Source: Moricandia arvensis (taxonomy: Eukaryota; Streptophyta; Magnoliopsida; Brassicales; Brassicaceae). From it: DNA of 64,000 nucleotides. Location: NCBI GenBank assembly GCA_905132765.1, contig CAJHQP010001116.1, positions 62,001 to 126,000 on the forward strand, written 5' to 3'. Position numbers and translations under genes: made by a program. This document shows positions 48,061 to 60,419 of this stretch, piece after piece (position 1 is the first letter of the stretch; each line of letters starts with the position of its first letter). The notes beneath the pieces were generated by a model. It ran no database searches, was not told the origin of the DNA, and saw only the letters and a program-made list of their open reading frames with translations.

Positions 48061-49086
48061 TCTATATTATTAAAAATCAAGTACAAATTGGAATGTTTGG
48101 AAACATAGATAGTAGACTAAAGGAAGAATGTTTGGAAACATGAATAGCAGATTAAATATTTTCTTCTATTTACACATTTAGTCATCCCATTTCTTTTTTA
48201 TTTACAGATTCTTCCAATATCACTTAAAATAATATATTTAAATTAATTAATTTCAATGGGTTGTTATTCCTTTGTCGTAAAAAAACAATCTCGAAATATA
48301 TAGTGTATGTTATATACAACTATCTATAAATATAATATTAATTTATTTATATTAATAAAATATAAAAGTTTTGAGAGTTTAATTTTTAGAAAAACATGTA
48401 TTGAATATCGATCTTCGCTTAGAATAATAATTAAAAATCTAAAAATATACAGGTATACGAATATAAGAAATATTGTGATCTGTTGCACCTATTTCTGTTG
48501 GAAAATAGAAATACTGAATATTTTTATACTCAAATCTACTCAATATTGCAAACCGTTGAACAAATATTTATGACTTTCATATATTTTTAATGCATATCTT
48601 CCTATTTTTTTGTAACAATTTATTGATAATACATATATGTCATTTATTCTAATCAGTTTCCCCTACAATATAAAAATACTTGATTTCTAAATGATATTAA
48701 CATAAATATATAAATTATATTTGATTTATAAAATGTCGGAATACACAATTTTTGAAGTATCAAATAGTTGACTTTTGATTTAATAATATTAAATATTAGA
48801 TATAATAGATTTTTGGAACAATCACAATTTTGATAATCATCAATTAGGAACCAAATAAAATAGTCTATTTTTTTGAACCTATAAATTTAAATATATTAGC
48901 TATTAGATATAATAGTTTTTTTAAACAATCACGATTTTGATAATCAATCAATTAGGAACCAATTTTTTCCAGAATATTCCTCAACTCATTATACCCTATT
49001 TATAATTTGATAACAGAATTTTCAATCCTTCTAAAACGTGTGCAACACCCCCCGAATATTTTGGGTATATAAATTTGGTATCAAAA
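48061..49086 (+). mobile_element. probable Helitron, 5' end clear, 3' end uncertain
   Basis: It starts TCTATATTATTAAAAATCAAG after an A. Just before the next element it reads GGTATCAAAATCTA, like the last bases of a Helitron but without a clear hairpin. Inside are two direct copies of a roughly 60-bp segment (ATTAGATATAATAG... at about 48,794 and 48,902). Confidence 0.45.
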
Positions 49087-50100
49087 TCTATAATATTAAA
49101 ACAGAGTCCTATTTTAAATCTAATATTAACAAGTCATAGTTGGACCATTTCAAAAATTAGTTAATATGACATATTTGATTATCTACATTAATAATAAACC
49201 AACTAAAATTTTTCTTTTTTAATTTATAATAAATATATTGGGAATCTTCTTTTAAATAGTACCAAACTTCAAATATCTTATGTATAAAATAATAGATTAG
49301 ATATAGTAACAAAAAATGCAAAATTAATTTGAGGTTCCAAACTCAAAAATAGTTGTGTAATTTTCTAAAGTTTTTTTGACAAATATAAAATTTTGAAAAT
49401 AAATATTTACACTCAAAATAATAACATTGCAAAATCTACAAAAGATAAAATCGTGGATAATAAAGAATAAAGTTTTCAAATGCACCACGAAAAAATATTT
49501 GAATCTGCTGTAAAAATTAAAGCAATGAAGTCTTAATTTTTTTAAATAAAACTCAATATCATAACATCCAAAAAATATCATGTATCAATAAATTTTAATA
49601 AAATAATATGATAGATACTACTATGTATAAAATTTACTAAAAAATAGATCTATATTATTTAAACAAAATAGTGTTTTTACTTATAAATTTCGTAAAACAC
49701 TAAAATGATATATGTTAAAGTATATTTTATTATACATATTAAATAGATTTCTTTTAAAAATATAAATAAATAAAATTTAAAATATATTATATGCAAAATG
49801 TATAAATTAAAGAAAAAAATAATTTTGAAAGAGATTCTTTATTTGATCATTTCATATGGTTATTTTATTGTATCTAACTCAAAAATATATTAGTAATTAA
49901 TAAAAATTAATAACAAATTAAAATGTTTTAAACAAATCACTATATATTAATAATGTTGAAGCAGAAATATAAAAAAAATTATAGATTTACACAATCTATA
50001 ACACTAAATTAAAAATTATATAATTAAAATATTTGTAATAATATCAAATATATTTATAAAATAGAAAAATATCTGCACCGACGTGCGGGTTAAAATCTAG
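49087..50100 (+). mobile_element. non-autonomous Helitron, 1,014 bp
   Basis: It starts TCTATAATATTAAAACAGAG after an A. It ends CTAG at 50097-50100 before a T, with a GCAC-CGAC-GTGC hairpin 12 bases upstream. It is AT-rich and non-coding. Nested or neighbouring 5' ends at 48061 and 47965 leave open which 5' end was last mobilised with this 3' end. Confidence 0.75.
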
Positions 50101-50210
50101 TTTTATTTTAAATCCTAGTTTGGTTTCTTTTATGTGTACCTAATAAACTAGCCTTTTCGTCTTGTGTCAACGTGTTATTATCATATAAAAGGTTTAATTT
50201 TTTTGTTCAT

Positions 50211-50290
50211 TAAAGCTTTACAAACTTTTTTTAAAAGGCCTAAAGCTTTACAAACTTTTTTAAAAGGCCTAAAGCTTTACAAACTTTAAC
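50211..50290. repeat. tandem repeat, about 30-bp unit, 2.6 copies
   Basis: TAAAGCTTTACAAACTTTTT followed by TAAAAGGCC starts at 50211, 50241 and about 50270; copies differ only by one T in the T-run. Confidence 0.92.
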
Positions 50291-50986
50291 TTCTTATAGG
50301 TTCATTTATAATTAGAAGGATACGTGTATATTACATACGAATATGATTATTGTTTTCCAAATATATGTTTTCTTTTCAAATTAATTTAAATACAATTTTT
50401 TTTCAACTTAATTTAAATACAAATATTCTAAATATTTAATTGATTTTGAGGAAAAAAATTCAACATCATACATTATTTAAGTTTGAAAGGATGGTGATGT
50501 GGCGATAAAACTGCTACATGTATCTGTGTTCTGGAATATTTAGCCAATAATAATATAAGATGAGAATAGTGACAAACGAGGCAACTGATATTTCGAGTTT
50601 AGCTTTTAATATATATAACCAACCAACAAACTAAGGATTACATGTGTGGTATGGTGATAGTAATGAGGACAACTCTCAAGACTCGAAAAAGGTTTAAACA
50701 CACATAGTTACAAAATTTAAAAATGTACGTAGTAAACTCAGCATTAACTACGTGCAAACACAAGAGAAACCAACAAGCATAGAGATCAACGTTTAAGTGG
50801 ACAATTCTGACGTAAATAAATTCGGAATACATGCGTCAATGGCATAAAAGAAAGTAAATAAGAAGCAAAAATTAATTAAAGAGATTAATGAAATAAGAAG
50901 AGATTAATGAAATAAGAAGCAAAAATTAATTAATCTATTTCATTGTGAGATCTGACTTATAAGCCCGATAGATTACAACTTACGCA

Positions 50987-51082
50987 CTAAACATATCCTA
51001 AGACAGTAGCGAGGCTAATAGCAGCCTGCATTATCATCACCACACACGAGACGATCATCATGAAGCATCCGAAATCAAACAT
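50987..51082 (-). CDS. candidate 31-residue membrane peptide gene
   Basis: The ATG at 51082 opens a frame of 31 codons reading MFDFGCFMMIVSCVVMIM then QAAISLATVLGYV, one hydrophobic segment long enough to span a membrane, then TAG. On the same strand a TATAAATT box lies at 51159-51165, 77-83 bases before the ATG, and the leader has the A-rich context usual for plant starts. GC content rises here compared with both flanks. I do not recognise the family. A chance frame is possible because it is so short; the TATA box and the composition are the reasons to list it. Confidence 0.4.
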   Translation of the reverse strand: MFDFGCFMMIVSCVVMIMQAAISLATVLGYV

Positions 51083-51158
51083 TTTCAATAATAATAATAC
51101 TTCAAAAGAGATGTTTCTTATTTCAAGTGAGGTTAGATTGTGCTCGCATGAGTGATGA

Positions 51159-51165
51159 ATTTATA
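51159..51165 (-). promoter_or_regulatory. TATA box for the candidate small peptide gene
   Basis: On minus CTATAAATTC; the expected transcription start is near 51,130, giving a 5' UTR of about 50 bases. Confidence 0.4.
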
Positions 51166-54100
51166 GTTGAGATCGAGACTCGATCACTGAATCATGCATA
51201 AATTATTATCGAGTATTGATATTCTTTTATCTTCTCGTGACTCAGGAAAATAATAACGGATCTCAGTACAGTCAAATTCAAAGGAAAACATAAACACTAA
51301 TTTTGGAATTTGGAACGCTTTGCCATATCATTATGCGAGGAAGTAGTTTAGGCTTAATTTTCAAATTCTATAATGAGCTTATTGTTATGCATGGTCGTTT
51401 TTAGCATATGTAATTAGAGCGGTCAAACTGCACCCAAATTAAAAAGATTTGTTTTTCTTTTGTCAAAATATTAAAAAGATTTGTTTCAAGCATAAAATAA
51501 AATTTAATATTTTAAGTTTTAACTAGAGCTTGACCGGAACATCCGAGAGTGTTTGGATTTATTTTTTATTAAAAAGTATTTCTTTTGCATATGTCATAAC
51601 ATAAACTTTTATAATTTACTTGTGTTAAATAATTATTTAATATAATATTGTTAAACACAATATTGAGTAGTTTATTTTGTCTCGTAAACTATCAATTGCA
51701 TCAACCACATTTTTATAGTATGATCTATGCATTCGTACAAATGTATTTTTATTTTTTTATAAATCAAAATTTTATGATAATGTATAATAAAATAATGTTA
51801 TATACTATTTAAAATCTGGTGCTATATATTTTATACTTTCAATATTTATCATATTGAATTTACATTGAATTATTATTTATATGAAAATATACATAAAATA
51901 GTATATTTGTATTTATATATTATATAAGTGATTCTTTAAAAAATTATGTAGGTTTTATGGTTTTTAATTTGATTAAAAGATAATAATTGCTAAAAATATG
52001 ATTAGGTAGTTTTTAGTGGCGTTAAAATGTAATTAAGTAGTTGTTTTAGTTAATAATCAATTTCGGAAATGTATTAATAAAATATGAAAGACAAAAAAAT
52101 CTAAAACATAGGTTATTAATTATTTCAGTAATAATATATTGTAAAGTGGTAAATCTTAAGGATATTTTTTTATTTTTTTTTCTCTTTTAATAATATAGAC
52201 TATATTAGGTAAATACCTGCGGATTATCTATTTTTTAAAAAAATAATTAATTTATTTATTTTCATAAAAATGATCATTTCTTTATGGAATCCTAAATCTT
52301 GATTTTTAAACTTTTTTTATTTTATAAGAAAACAATAATTTTTTTTTAAAGATGATACAAAAATTAATGTAGCGATTATAGGTGATAACGCTTCACTTAT
52401 AATATGAGCTACAGTTTCCATATCATTGTGTACAACTATTTGGTTGTTCTCTTTTTTCATGTTTTAGGCAGATAGTTTTGTCAAGGATTTGGTGTACTCG
52501 GATCAGATTTGTAACTTCCTATTTCATCTCTACGCTAGAATAAGATCCGTGTCATGCGTATAAAAAGTATATATTATTAAATGTATGAAAAAACATAACT
52601 TGCTTTATATCGGTTTGCTTAAACATGATCATTCATATTTTTAATAAATGCACCAACTAATAACTTTATTTTTATTTATGGCCAATCAAGAGAATAATGG
52701 AATGTAATCAAAAGATTTTTGAATAGGCCAATGAATCCTAAAGATATTGCTAACTTGTTTAATATATAAGAGAAATTAGTTATATTATTTAATAAGACTT
52801 GTTTTAGTTTGGTTAATAATGGACCACGCAAAAACCCAATTATGAAAACTATTAGACGATGCTTTAATTTTTTTTCCAAACGAGTCCAACTATGATCTCT
52901 ACTTTATGTTGTTGGGGAATTTTTGCACCATGTGAACTATTAGTGACATTCACAAAAAAGGAGATTAGATTTTCATTCCGAAAACAATCGAATCTCCATC
53001 CATTTCTCAGTTCTTTCACTTCCTCCTATTCTTTACTCAATAAATATAATAATAAATTAAAAAGTATTCTAACTATAATAATAAACTAAATAACAAAAAT
53101 ATAACACATGTATCTTAAAAAACATTTTCAAATATTTTTGATCATCTAAATTAATTTTATTAGATTCCAAATTGAATGATGTTGTTATGGGGTTTTTAAT
53201 CAATAAATAGTGAATAATAATACTTTAGTTAAGCAAAATGATCTATTTTACTATATAAATTAAAGTATGAATTATGAATACTAGATATAACTAAATTTTA
53301 ACTGTAATACATCAAACTAAATAATGGACTACTGTATTCAAATATATTATTAGTTGTTGCAATATGAAACTAAAACTGAACAAAATTGTGAAATAGTAAT
53401 TTTTTGTTCTCGGTTGCATCTGAATAGTATTCAAGCAAAACAAAACATAGCATCTAAAAATTAAATTTCGTCTAAAAGTTAATCAAAGAAATAATAAAAA
53501 ATTTAAATTATACGTACTTATACATTTTAGGTTCTAGATTGTTACGGTGATCTATATCTCTTCATCTCCATATTATCATCTAATTCGTAAAATCAAAAAC
53601 ATGAAAGTTTAAAATAAACAAAAAAGAAGAAATTATGCTAATATAGAAAAAACAAATAAGTACATCATCTTTTTGTCATAATTTTTTTTTGGTCTATTTT
53701 GGACTAAACATACCCTTAGCTTATTTTAAAAATTCATATCAATTATTTTAAGATTTAGAAAAATATGAAAATATACATTATGTACATAAACAATAAACAA
53801 TCATATAAAAAATATTTTAGTTGACTAACTATTTGTAAAACAGAAATTCATTTTTGATCTACGAATCGTAGATTATACAATGTAGTGTCTACAAAAAGGT
53901 AAATTATATATTCGGGTAATTACATATATATTTGCAGAGAGTAAATCGTAAAATCAAGTGAAATGATATTAATCTTCCACCGTAGAATAAACAGTCTTTC
54001 ATTATCCCTATGATCTACATTTCGTAAGATTTCATGAACTACTCTTTAGTATTTATCTTCTAACACGAAGTCATAAAATCTGCCAATATACGAGTAACCT

Positions 54101-54228
54101 ATGACTGTACGGTTACAATATCTAACAAAATAATGTACTCTACTGCAGTGAGATTTCACATCCTATTTATTTCTCTACATTCTACGGGTAGCAGAATGAA
54201 CGTTCTGCCATATTCGTAATGTTAATTT
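51166..54228. other. very AT-rich intergenic DNA, no gene seen
   Basis: Low-complexity DNA. The one notable word is TCTTTCACTTCCTCCTATTCTTTACTCAATA at about 53,012, given here as two overlapping parts TCTTTCACTTCCTCC and CCTATTCTTTACTCAATA, which recurs near 47,038 with about two differences. Confidence 0.6.
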
Positions 54229-54418
54229 TCCCCAAATATCTCCGAAATCTATTAAGAAAATATTTTTTTAAATCTATGATTTCCTAATTTTTTGTGTTGG
54301 CTATGTTTTTTTCAAAACGAACCGTTATCTTGTTCATGGTATCTCCCATCTCTTTGTTCATCCCTTCCTAACGTGATCTTGCTTAAACTTACAATTTTTT
54401 ATTTTGTTTTTGAGGAAG

Positions 54419-55436
54419 ATGCATATTTATGCCTCTTGTGGGTTCTGAAAATTTGATCACCTTAAAGGATGGAAATTTGTTGTTGACAAAGAAAAAGGAG
54501 GAAGAGTCCTACTTGTGGAATTGACAAGTTCCTTTGCAGAGTTAAGGATTATGACTTTTGAGGATTTTGGAATAGACCAAAATCTGGTCTAGACCAAAAT
54601 CTGGTCGAGATTGAGTTAAGCTACTTATCAATGGAGTTAATCAGTACCATAGACTGTCCACATGTGATCATCGGGAATGATAGCCAACTTAAAAGTTTTG
54701 TTTCATACGCACGTGGTAAAGCTTCAACAAGTTATGTGTCTCCACTTCACCGATCCATGAAAATTGCGATAATGGCAACATTGAGCTGGACAAGGAGGCA
54801 TCTAACTCCGCTTTGAGAGAGCGAGGTGAACATTCCTCGTTTTCACCTCGAGATGACAATGGTAGCTCATCTGAATCGAATAAGCATGTCGAAGAAATAT
54901 GTAAGTAGAATGACTTGGAAGAGGATGATGATGTCGACTTAGGTGCAAAAGAAGACAAAAGGGAAAAGAGTGTTCGATATTCTTTGATTGATGTTGTGAA
55001 GAAGAATGAAACATTTGAAAACAAATTTTCGTTGAAAGCATCTTTCGAAATCTCTGCAATGAAGCATAACTTCGATTACAAAGTTGTGAAGTTAGACAAA
55101 AAACTTTGGTATATCCGATGCATTGACAAGCAATGTAACTGGAGTGTTCGAGCAGCGGGGTTATTAGGCTCCACATATTTCAGCATCAACAAATATGTTG
55201 CAGATCACACATGTGTTGCGTCAAGTAAGAAAAATTATGGTCGTACATCTTTTGCTAAAACTATTGGCAAGATTATAATTAATAGGTATGATGGTGTGAA
55301 AGAAGGTCCGAAAACTAAGGAGGTCATACAAATTATGAGAATGAATCATGGCTGCGAGATTTCTAAATCCTTGACATGGGATGTTTGTGAAATTGCAATT
55401 AATGAGGTGAGAGATATTCCAGAAAAAAGTTTTGGG
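54419..55436 (+). pseudogene. mudrA transposase, 5' part only, broken
   Basis: The ATG at 54419 opens MHIYASCGF, followed at once by a nonsense codon, then KFDHLKGWKFVVDKEKGG, the usual mudrA N-terminus. IELSYLSMELISTIDCPHVI follows near 54,610. The N-terminal zinc-finger-like domain is at about 55,050-55,220 (IRCIDKQCNWSVRA ... YVADHTC). The stretch KTKEVIQIMRMNHGCEIS near 55,310 leads to VRDIPEKSFG at 55,435, after which similarity stops. The catalytic DDE core and SWIM finger are absent. At least two stops and one frameshift lie before the open 190-codon frame. Confidence 0.8.
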
Positions 55437-58400
55437 AACACCTCAACTCTCCGGTTCACAAGATTAACATACAAAGAGATCCAATAGAGGTTTCTCAGAT
55501 TAACCGGGATGTAGATATGGTCGACATCAACTTGCCATACTGACCATGTTCTTCCATGATATAGGAGCTCACCTTTTCCATAGCTCATTAGATTATCGTC
55601 GAATTTGAAACCCCTTTTGCTCCCTTGAAACTTGTTGTAGGAAGTTATAATTTGCATACTAAACAAACAACTCATAAAAGCCACTCGGTCTAGCTTCCAT
55701 CGACGTTGTGTAGTTTTTTCCTGAAACAAATACATCATCGCGTCTATGTCCTGCAAAGCACAATAAAAAGATGTAAATAATGCGACAACATTAACAAGAT
55801 GTAAAATAGGTTTAGTTAAACTAACATAGTTCTTGACCCATTGGTCAGACCCTATTATGTGCGAAAAAAACTGAAGGTCAAATATGGATGGTCCAACCTG
55901 AAGTGATATGTATAGAGAAAACATTAGTGTGTCAAAATCCAAAGAAAAAAATTGGAAAGAAGGAAAAACAAAAACAATGAAAAGGGGTTACTTGGGATTC
56001 AAGGACCATTCAATTAGTTTTGACCATTTATCTTCAGGGACAAAAATCAAAGGGTAGTCGCTTTGTTTGCCAAGGATTTTTGGTATGTCAATATCAGTCA
56101 AGAATGATTGCTCTGACCGAAAGAAGTCATAGGTGTGGTGAAATCTTTAGTGTCTTTGGTGTTCCTATCTTGAGATGGATCAAAACCTTTAATAATTGAC
56201 TCTTGTGTAAGGTTGCCCATTGTCTTCTGTAAGTTCTCTTTGGTTCTTATATTGACATCTAAGGTACCAAACAAACTGTCAAACGAATCAGACGTCTCTT
56301 CATCCTCGTTTTAAAAAGCACAAAACATAACATTAACACCTTTTAAACATATATCTTACAACATCATCCAAAATAAATATTACAAACCGCACACAAACAT
56401 CATCCAAGACTCGATATTACAAATCGCAAACAAACATCATCCAAAATCAATATTAGTACAATACATGGACATAATAGCTAATGTTACAAACCGCACACAA
56501 ACATCATCCTTACATCATTACATTACAATAACAAAGTCAAACATCATCACAAAGCGATCTATTTCTTGTTTAACTTTGACTGTGACCTTGTCTTAGCAGC
56601 ATTTGCAGGACCACTAATATTAGCAGTAGCTCGACTGCAAGAAGGAGCTCCTCTGCGAGAAGGAGCAGGTGCAAGGGGTGTCAATATCCGTCTCAGAAGG
56701 CGCATGAGTGTGAATAGAAGCCTGAGCATCACCACCAGGGTGAGTACAAGCCGGAGCATAATCACTGTTGTGAGCACCAGCAGTGTGAGTAGAAGCCGAA
56801 GCAGGTGGACCAGTGTGAGTTGAATTCGGAGCAGGCAGAGGACTGTGAAAACGACCACGAGTCAGAGATGCAATGAACTTCTCCTCGAATTTTGAGACAC
56901 AGTCTTCAATTGTGTCCACTACCATCTCCTCCAAGCCAATGAAAGAAAACTTAAACAAAGTGTGAATATAGGACTTCATTTCCACTTCAAGATCTCTATA
57001 TTTTTTGGTTGATCTATGGCAAAGTAACCCCTTCTTCCTTGAATCATCACCAATATCTTGAAATTTGCTCTTTCTCTTTCTCTGAACAGTCACAGGGGTT
57101 GACTCAGTTTCTTCTTCCTTTGCAGTCTCACTTGTTTCTCCAACCTCCACATGCTCTGAACTATCTTCTTCAGAACTGTACTCATATGGTTGTACAATCT
57201 CCTGATAAGCCAAAACATGCTTACTCCAGTCATACTTCTTCTTGTACATGTCAATAATTATTTCGACTCTTACATCCTTCATCTCATCGGTTCGAACAAA
57301 GTTTGCATGAGCAATGAGATCACAATTCCAAGTAGAAGAGATGTATGGAAACACATAACTAAAGGTTTAGTTATAGATATTTAATAACTATGAAATTCAA
57401 TAAGAGTAAAAAATAATCAAAACTTACATTGGATCCAAAGTCAGACTTTATGCTAATAATATCCTCATAAGAGATATTGGCTGATCCTTTCCAATTCCTG
57501 CGTCTCATGCTAGTGACGCCTTCTCGGAGTTTCTGACCCAAAATAGACCCAATGTCTGGAATAGCCTCCATCAACCAAATATGAAATGCATACGAGAATC
57601 CATCTATAACATAACTCTTCTGAATCTTCACTTTATCCCTAGCGTTGATGATGGAACTCACCAGCGCATCAAAGGAGTGAAGGCCCCATGGATACTTTCT
57701 CATCTTCGCGAAATCCATCACCAGCTTGATGTACTTGTGTGGAATCTAGACCTTCTCATCATTTGCCATAACCATGCCAGCAATGACACACAAGTACACC
57801 AACCCCAGCCTATCAACATAAGACCACGTATAACACGTTCTTAGATGCACCTTCCTGATTCGTTGTACGTTGATGTTTTGTTTCTTCTTTAACAACGTAC
57901 TCCAAACCCCTTTATCATGTTTCTATGTATCGATCTCCAAGTCATGCTCGTCTTAGTATTTGAGACCAATGACTGCATAGAATTTTTGCATCGAAAACCT
58001 CAGCAGCCTCCTAACATAATGGAACCACAACTCAAAATGCTTTGCAATGAGAAGCTGCTTGCAAACAAAATGGTGGATCACTCTCCCTGAATAGCCAAGC
58101 ATGTGTTCATCAATGGCCATAACCTGAGCAAAGACCGAATCACCCAAGACATCCATGTACTCCGCATTAATGAACTTCTTCGCCAATTCAAGGATACTAG
58201 CTTTGCAACTGTTGTTGACCTTATCAACTTGTGTTTCGGTTCCCTCTTTGAACAAGCATTTAGGCAATTGATCCATCGACATCCCTATGAAAAAATCACA
58301 AATACAACATCAATGTCACGAAATAAACCACCACAAACTCTATAAACATGAACTCAGAGACCATAGGAACATAAAAAATCATGAAACTTTAATATCACAA

Positions 58401-59000
58401 AAAACCGAAATCATTCACACAAACTCAAATTATGATTACTAAATACTCATATCAAAGTAAAAAAGATAGTACAAAGACATTAGAAGATATTACAAAGGCA
58501 CTACTCTAAAAACAAGTGGTGTTTCGTCTAAGCCAACCAAATTCTCATTCCAACATCAATAACCCGAGACATTACAAGTGTGTAAAAGGTGTCTCAGAAA
58601 ACACATACGAGAAGCCAAGACATCTCAACACAAAATTCAAAAAGCTCTTCTTTTTTAGAGTAATCGAAATCTATCCTAAATCATCCAACAAAACCATCAA
58701 AAGTTACTTCTTTTTAATTGTAATCGCAGTCTATCCTAAATCACCAACACAAACATCAAAAACAAAATTAAACTTTGATAACACCGACACCTAAATCATG
58801 TGCACAAACTAAGATAGAAACATCTAAGTATGATAAAAATTAATCAAATTAAAGAAAAAAAGAGACATGCAAATCGAATCACAAGTGTAAGGTACAAACC
58901 TGAAAAGCTCAATTTTTGTTGCTTGAAACTCGAGTTGAGAGTGTATGTTGCAGAGAGGCGAGGACCGAACTTCGGTTTCGGCCACGACGAGATGACAAAG
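55437..59000 (-). pseudogene. ULP-like DUF1985 gene, 3' end deleted
   Basis: On minus, a GC-rich leader (about 59,130-58,910) ends in TTTTCAG. DUF1985 pieces follow: 58,282-57,953 (DEHMLGYSGRVIHHFVCKQL, FELWFHYVRR, LRFSMQKFYAVIGLKY) and 57,721-57,400 (YPWGLHSFDALVSSIINA, QKSYVIDGFSYAFHIWLMEA). A Ser/Thr/Glu-rich hinge and a coiled-coil-like segment lie in 57,354-56,620. The start of the C48 peptidase domain, VDVDHIYIPVNLRNLYWISL, is near 55,500. The expected His-Trp is Tyr-Trp (Tyr codon at 55484-55486). The Asp, Gln and Cys parts are missing because the sequence changes to mudrA at 55,436. Exon borders between these blocks were not fixed. Confidence 0.75.
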
Positions 59001-59310
59001 TGAGTACGAGGTCTCTGAGACTTCGATTAGGAAGAAGAAGATCGGCAGAGTCCTACCAGGAATAAGGAAGACTGGCGACGGCGGAGTGAATCGACGCCGA
59101 GACTAATCGCCGGTGACACCGAGAATTTTCGCCGGTGAGTGTCGTTTTCTCTCTAGAAAAACAAAAAAGTTATATCAATTAGGGTTCATCAAGAATAATA
59201 TTTGGGGATTTTTCGAGTCACCCTTATTTCTCTTAGTTTTTTTTTTAAGTAATTGAATTTAGAAAAACAAAAATTGAATTTACAATAGGAATTTAATTGA
59301 ATTTACATTA

Positions 59311-59727
59311 AAGAATAGAGAAATACCCTAAGATAACCTTAAAAAAGTTTTTGTCACAAAAATAACCCTCAAGAACAAAAATGACAAATCTAGCCTTTTT
59401 TATTTTCAAAAAATTAATTTTTTTTTTTTTAATTTTAAACTTCACCTCCACAACCCCACCTCACAACTCTAAACCTTAAGTCTATATTAGTTAATCCAAG
59501 GGTTAACAAAATGACTAATATACATTTATACCCCTTGGGTTAACTAATCTAGACTTAGGGTTTAGAGTTATGGGGTGGGGTTTTGGGGGTGAGGTTTAAA
59601 ATTGAAAAAAAAAATTAATTTTTTGAAAATAAAAAAGGACTAGATTTGTCATTTTTGTTCTTAAGGGTTATTTTAGTGACAAAAACTTCAAAAAATATTA
59701 TTTAAGAGATTTGCCCTAAAGAATATA
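59311..59727. repeat. foldback (palindromic) element, about 415 bp
   Basis: Left-arm words AAAAAGTTTTTGTCAC, AACAAAAATGACAAATCTAG and CTCTAAACCTTAAGTC recur in reverse complement on the right (GTGACAAAAACTTCAAAA, CTAGATTTGTCATTTTTGTT, GACTTAGGGTTTAGAG), with the centre near 59,515. No coding region. Related half copies lie at 12,960-13,170 and 63,290-63,610. Confidence 0.85.
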
Positions 59728-60419
59728 GTATATGAACAACTTATATTTTAATTTATGGCAAATAGACAATGTACTTATTTTCTGTTTCATATTAGCAATT
59801 TTCTCTATAACCAATCACTTCTACCAAAGTGTACGACAAATCGACTTCTTTGCACCATTTACGGGGTATTGAATCATTACTCACTAAGAATTAAATATGA
59901 TCGGATTGAAAAGAAAAACAAATACTATTGGTGTTGCTTTTTGAAACCTCACATCCCTTATAATTATTCATTCCATTCCGAAATGATACTTTCTGTATTT
60001 CAAAAGGTTGTATATTGTACAGCTTTTACACATTAAAAAGTATGAGAAATTTTGATTACCAATAAATTATTTTTTATAAGTAATGATTCTCAATTTTAAC
60101 CAATATAATTTTAATAAATATTTTTTGTTGAAGTTTATAATTTATTATTAATTAATACAATGAAAATGTAAAAAAGTAATTTTTTAAAATAAATTTTTTT
60201 CTAAAACATGTATATTTTTGGAATGGATGAAAATACATGTTTTAGAAAAGAAAATATTTCCAAAAGATACTATTTACATTTTGAATGCATGTTTTCTCAA
60301 TTAATAACGAGTATTTGTAACTTCAAAAAATGATTATATTTACTGAATTTTTAGTTGTTTCAAAATCATGGGAAATATATAATTAGAAAAGAATATGCAT
60401 TTATAGCTGAAATTTAATA

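Larger units (their letters stand above)
54229..59209. mobile_element. second ULP-carrying Mutator-like element, internal-deletion derivative
   Basis: It holds the 5' part of a mudrA gene on plus (54,419-55,436) and the 5' part of a ULP/DUF1985 gene on minus (about 59,000-55,437), facing each other with no gap. The edges share TCCCCAAATAT as an inverted pair (54229-54239 and about 59,198-59,208). These are only guesses at the terminal repeats, and no target duplication was confirmed. The arrangement is the same as in the element at 17,461 but in the opposite orientation, and lacks its GACGACTTA repeats. Confidence 0.65.

Noticed and set aside
54915..55487. Independent host gene of 190 codons
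   Set aside because: The frame is the mudrA N-terminal domain; its last 17 codons are read through into antisense ULP sequence after the deletion junction.
56559..56858. 99-codon Leu/Val-rich open frame on minus
   Set aside because: It overlaps, in another frame, the Ser/Thr/Ala-rich hinge of the ULP gene. Its composition is the frame-shifted reading of that low-complexity segment.
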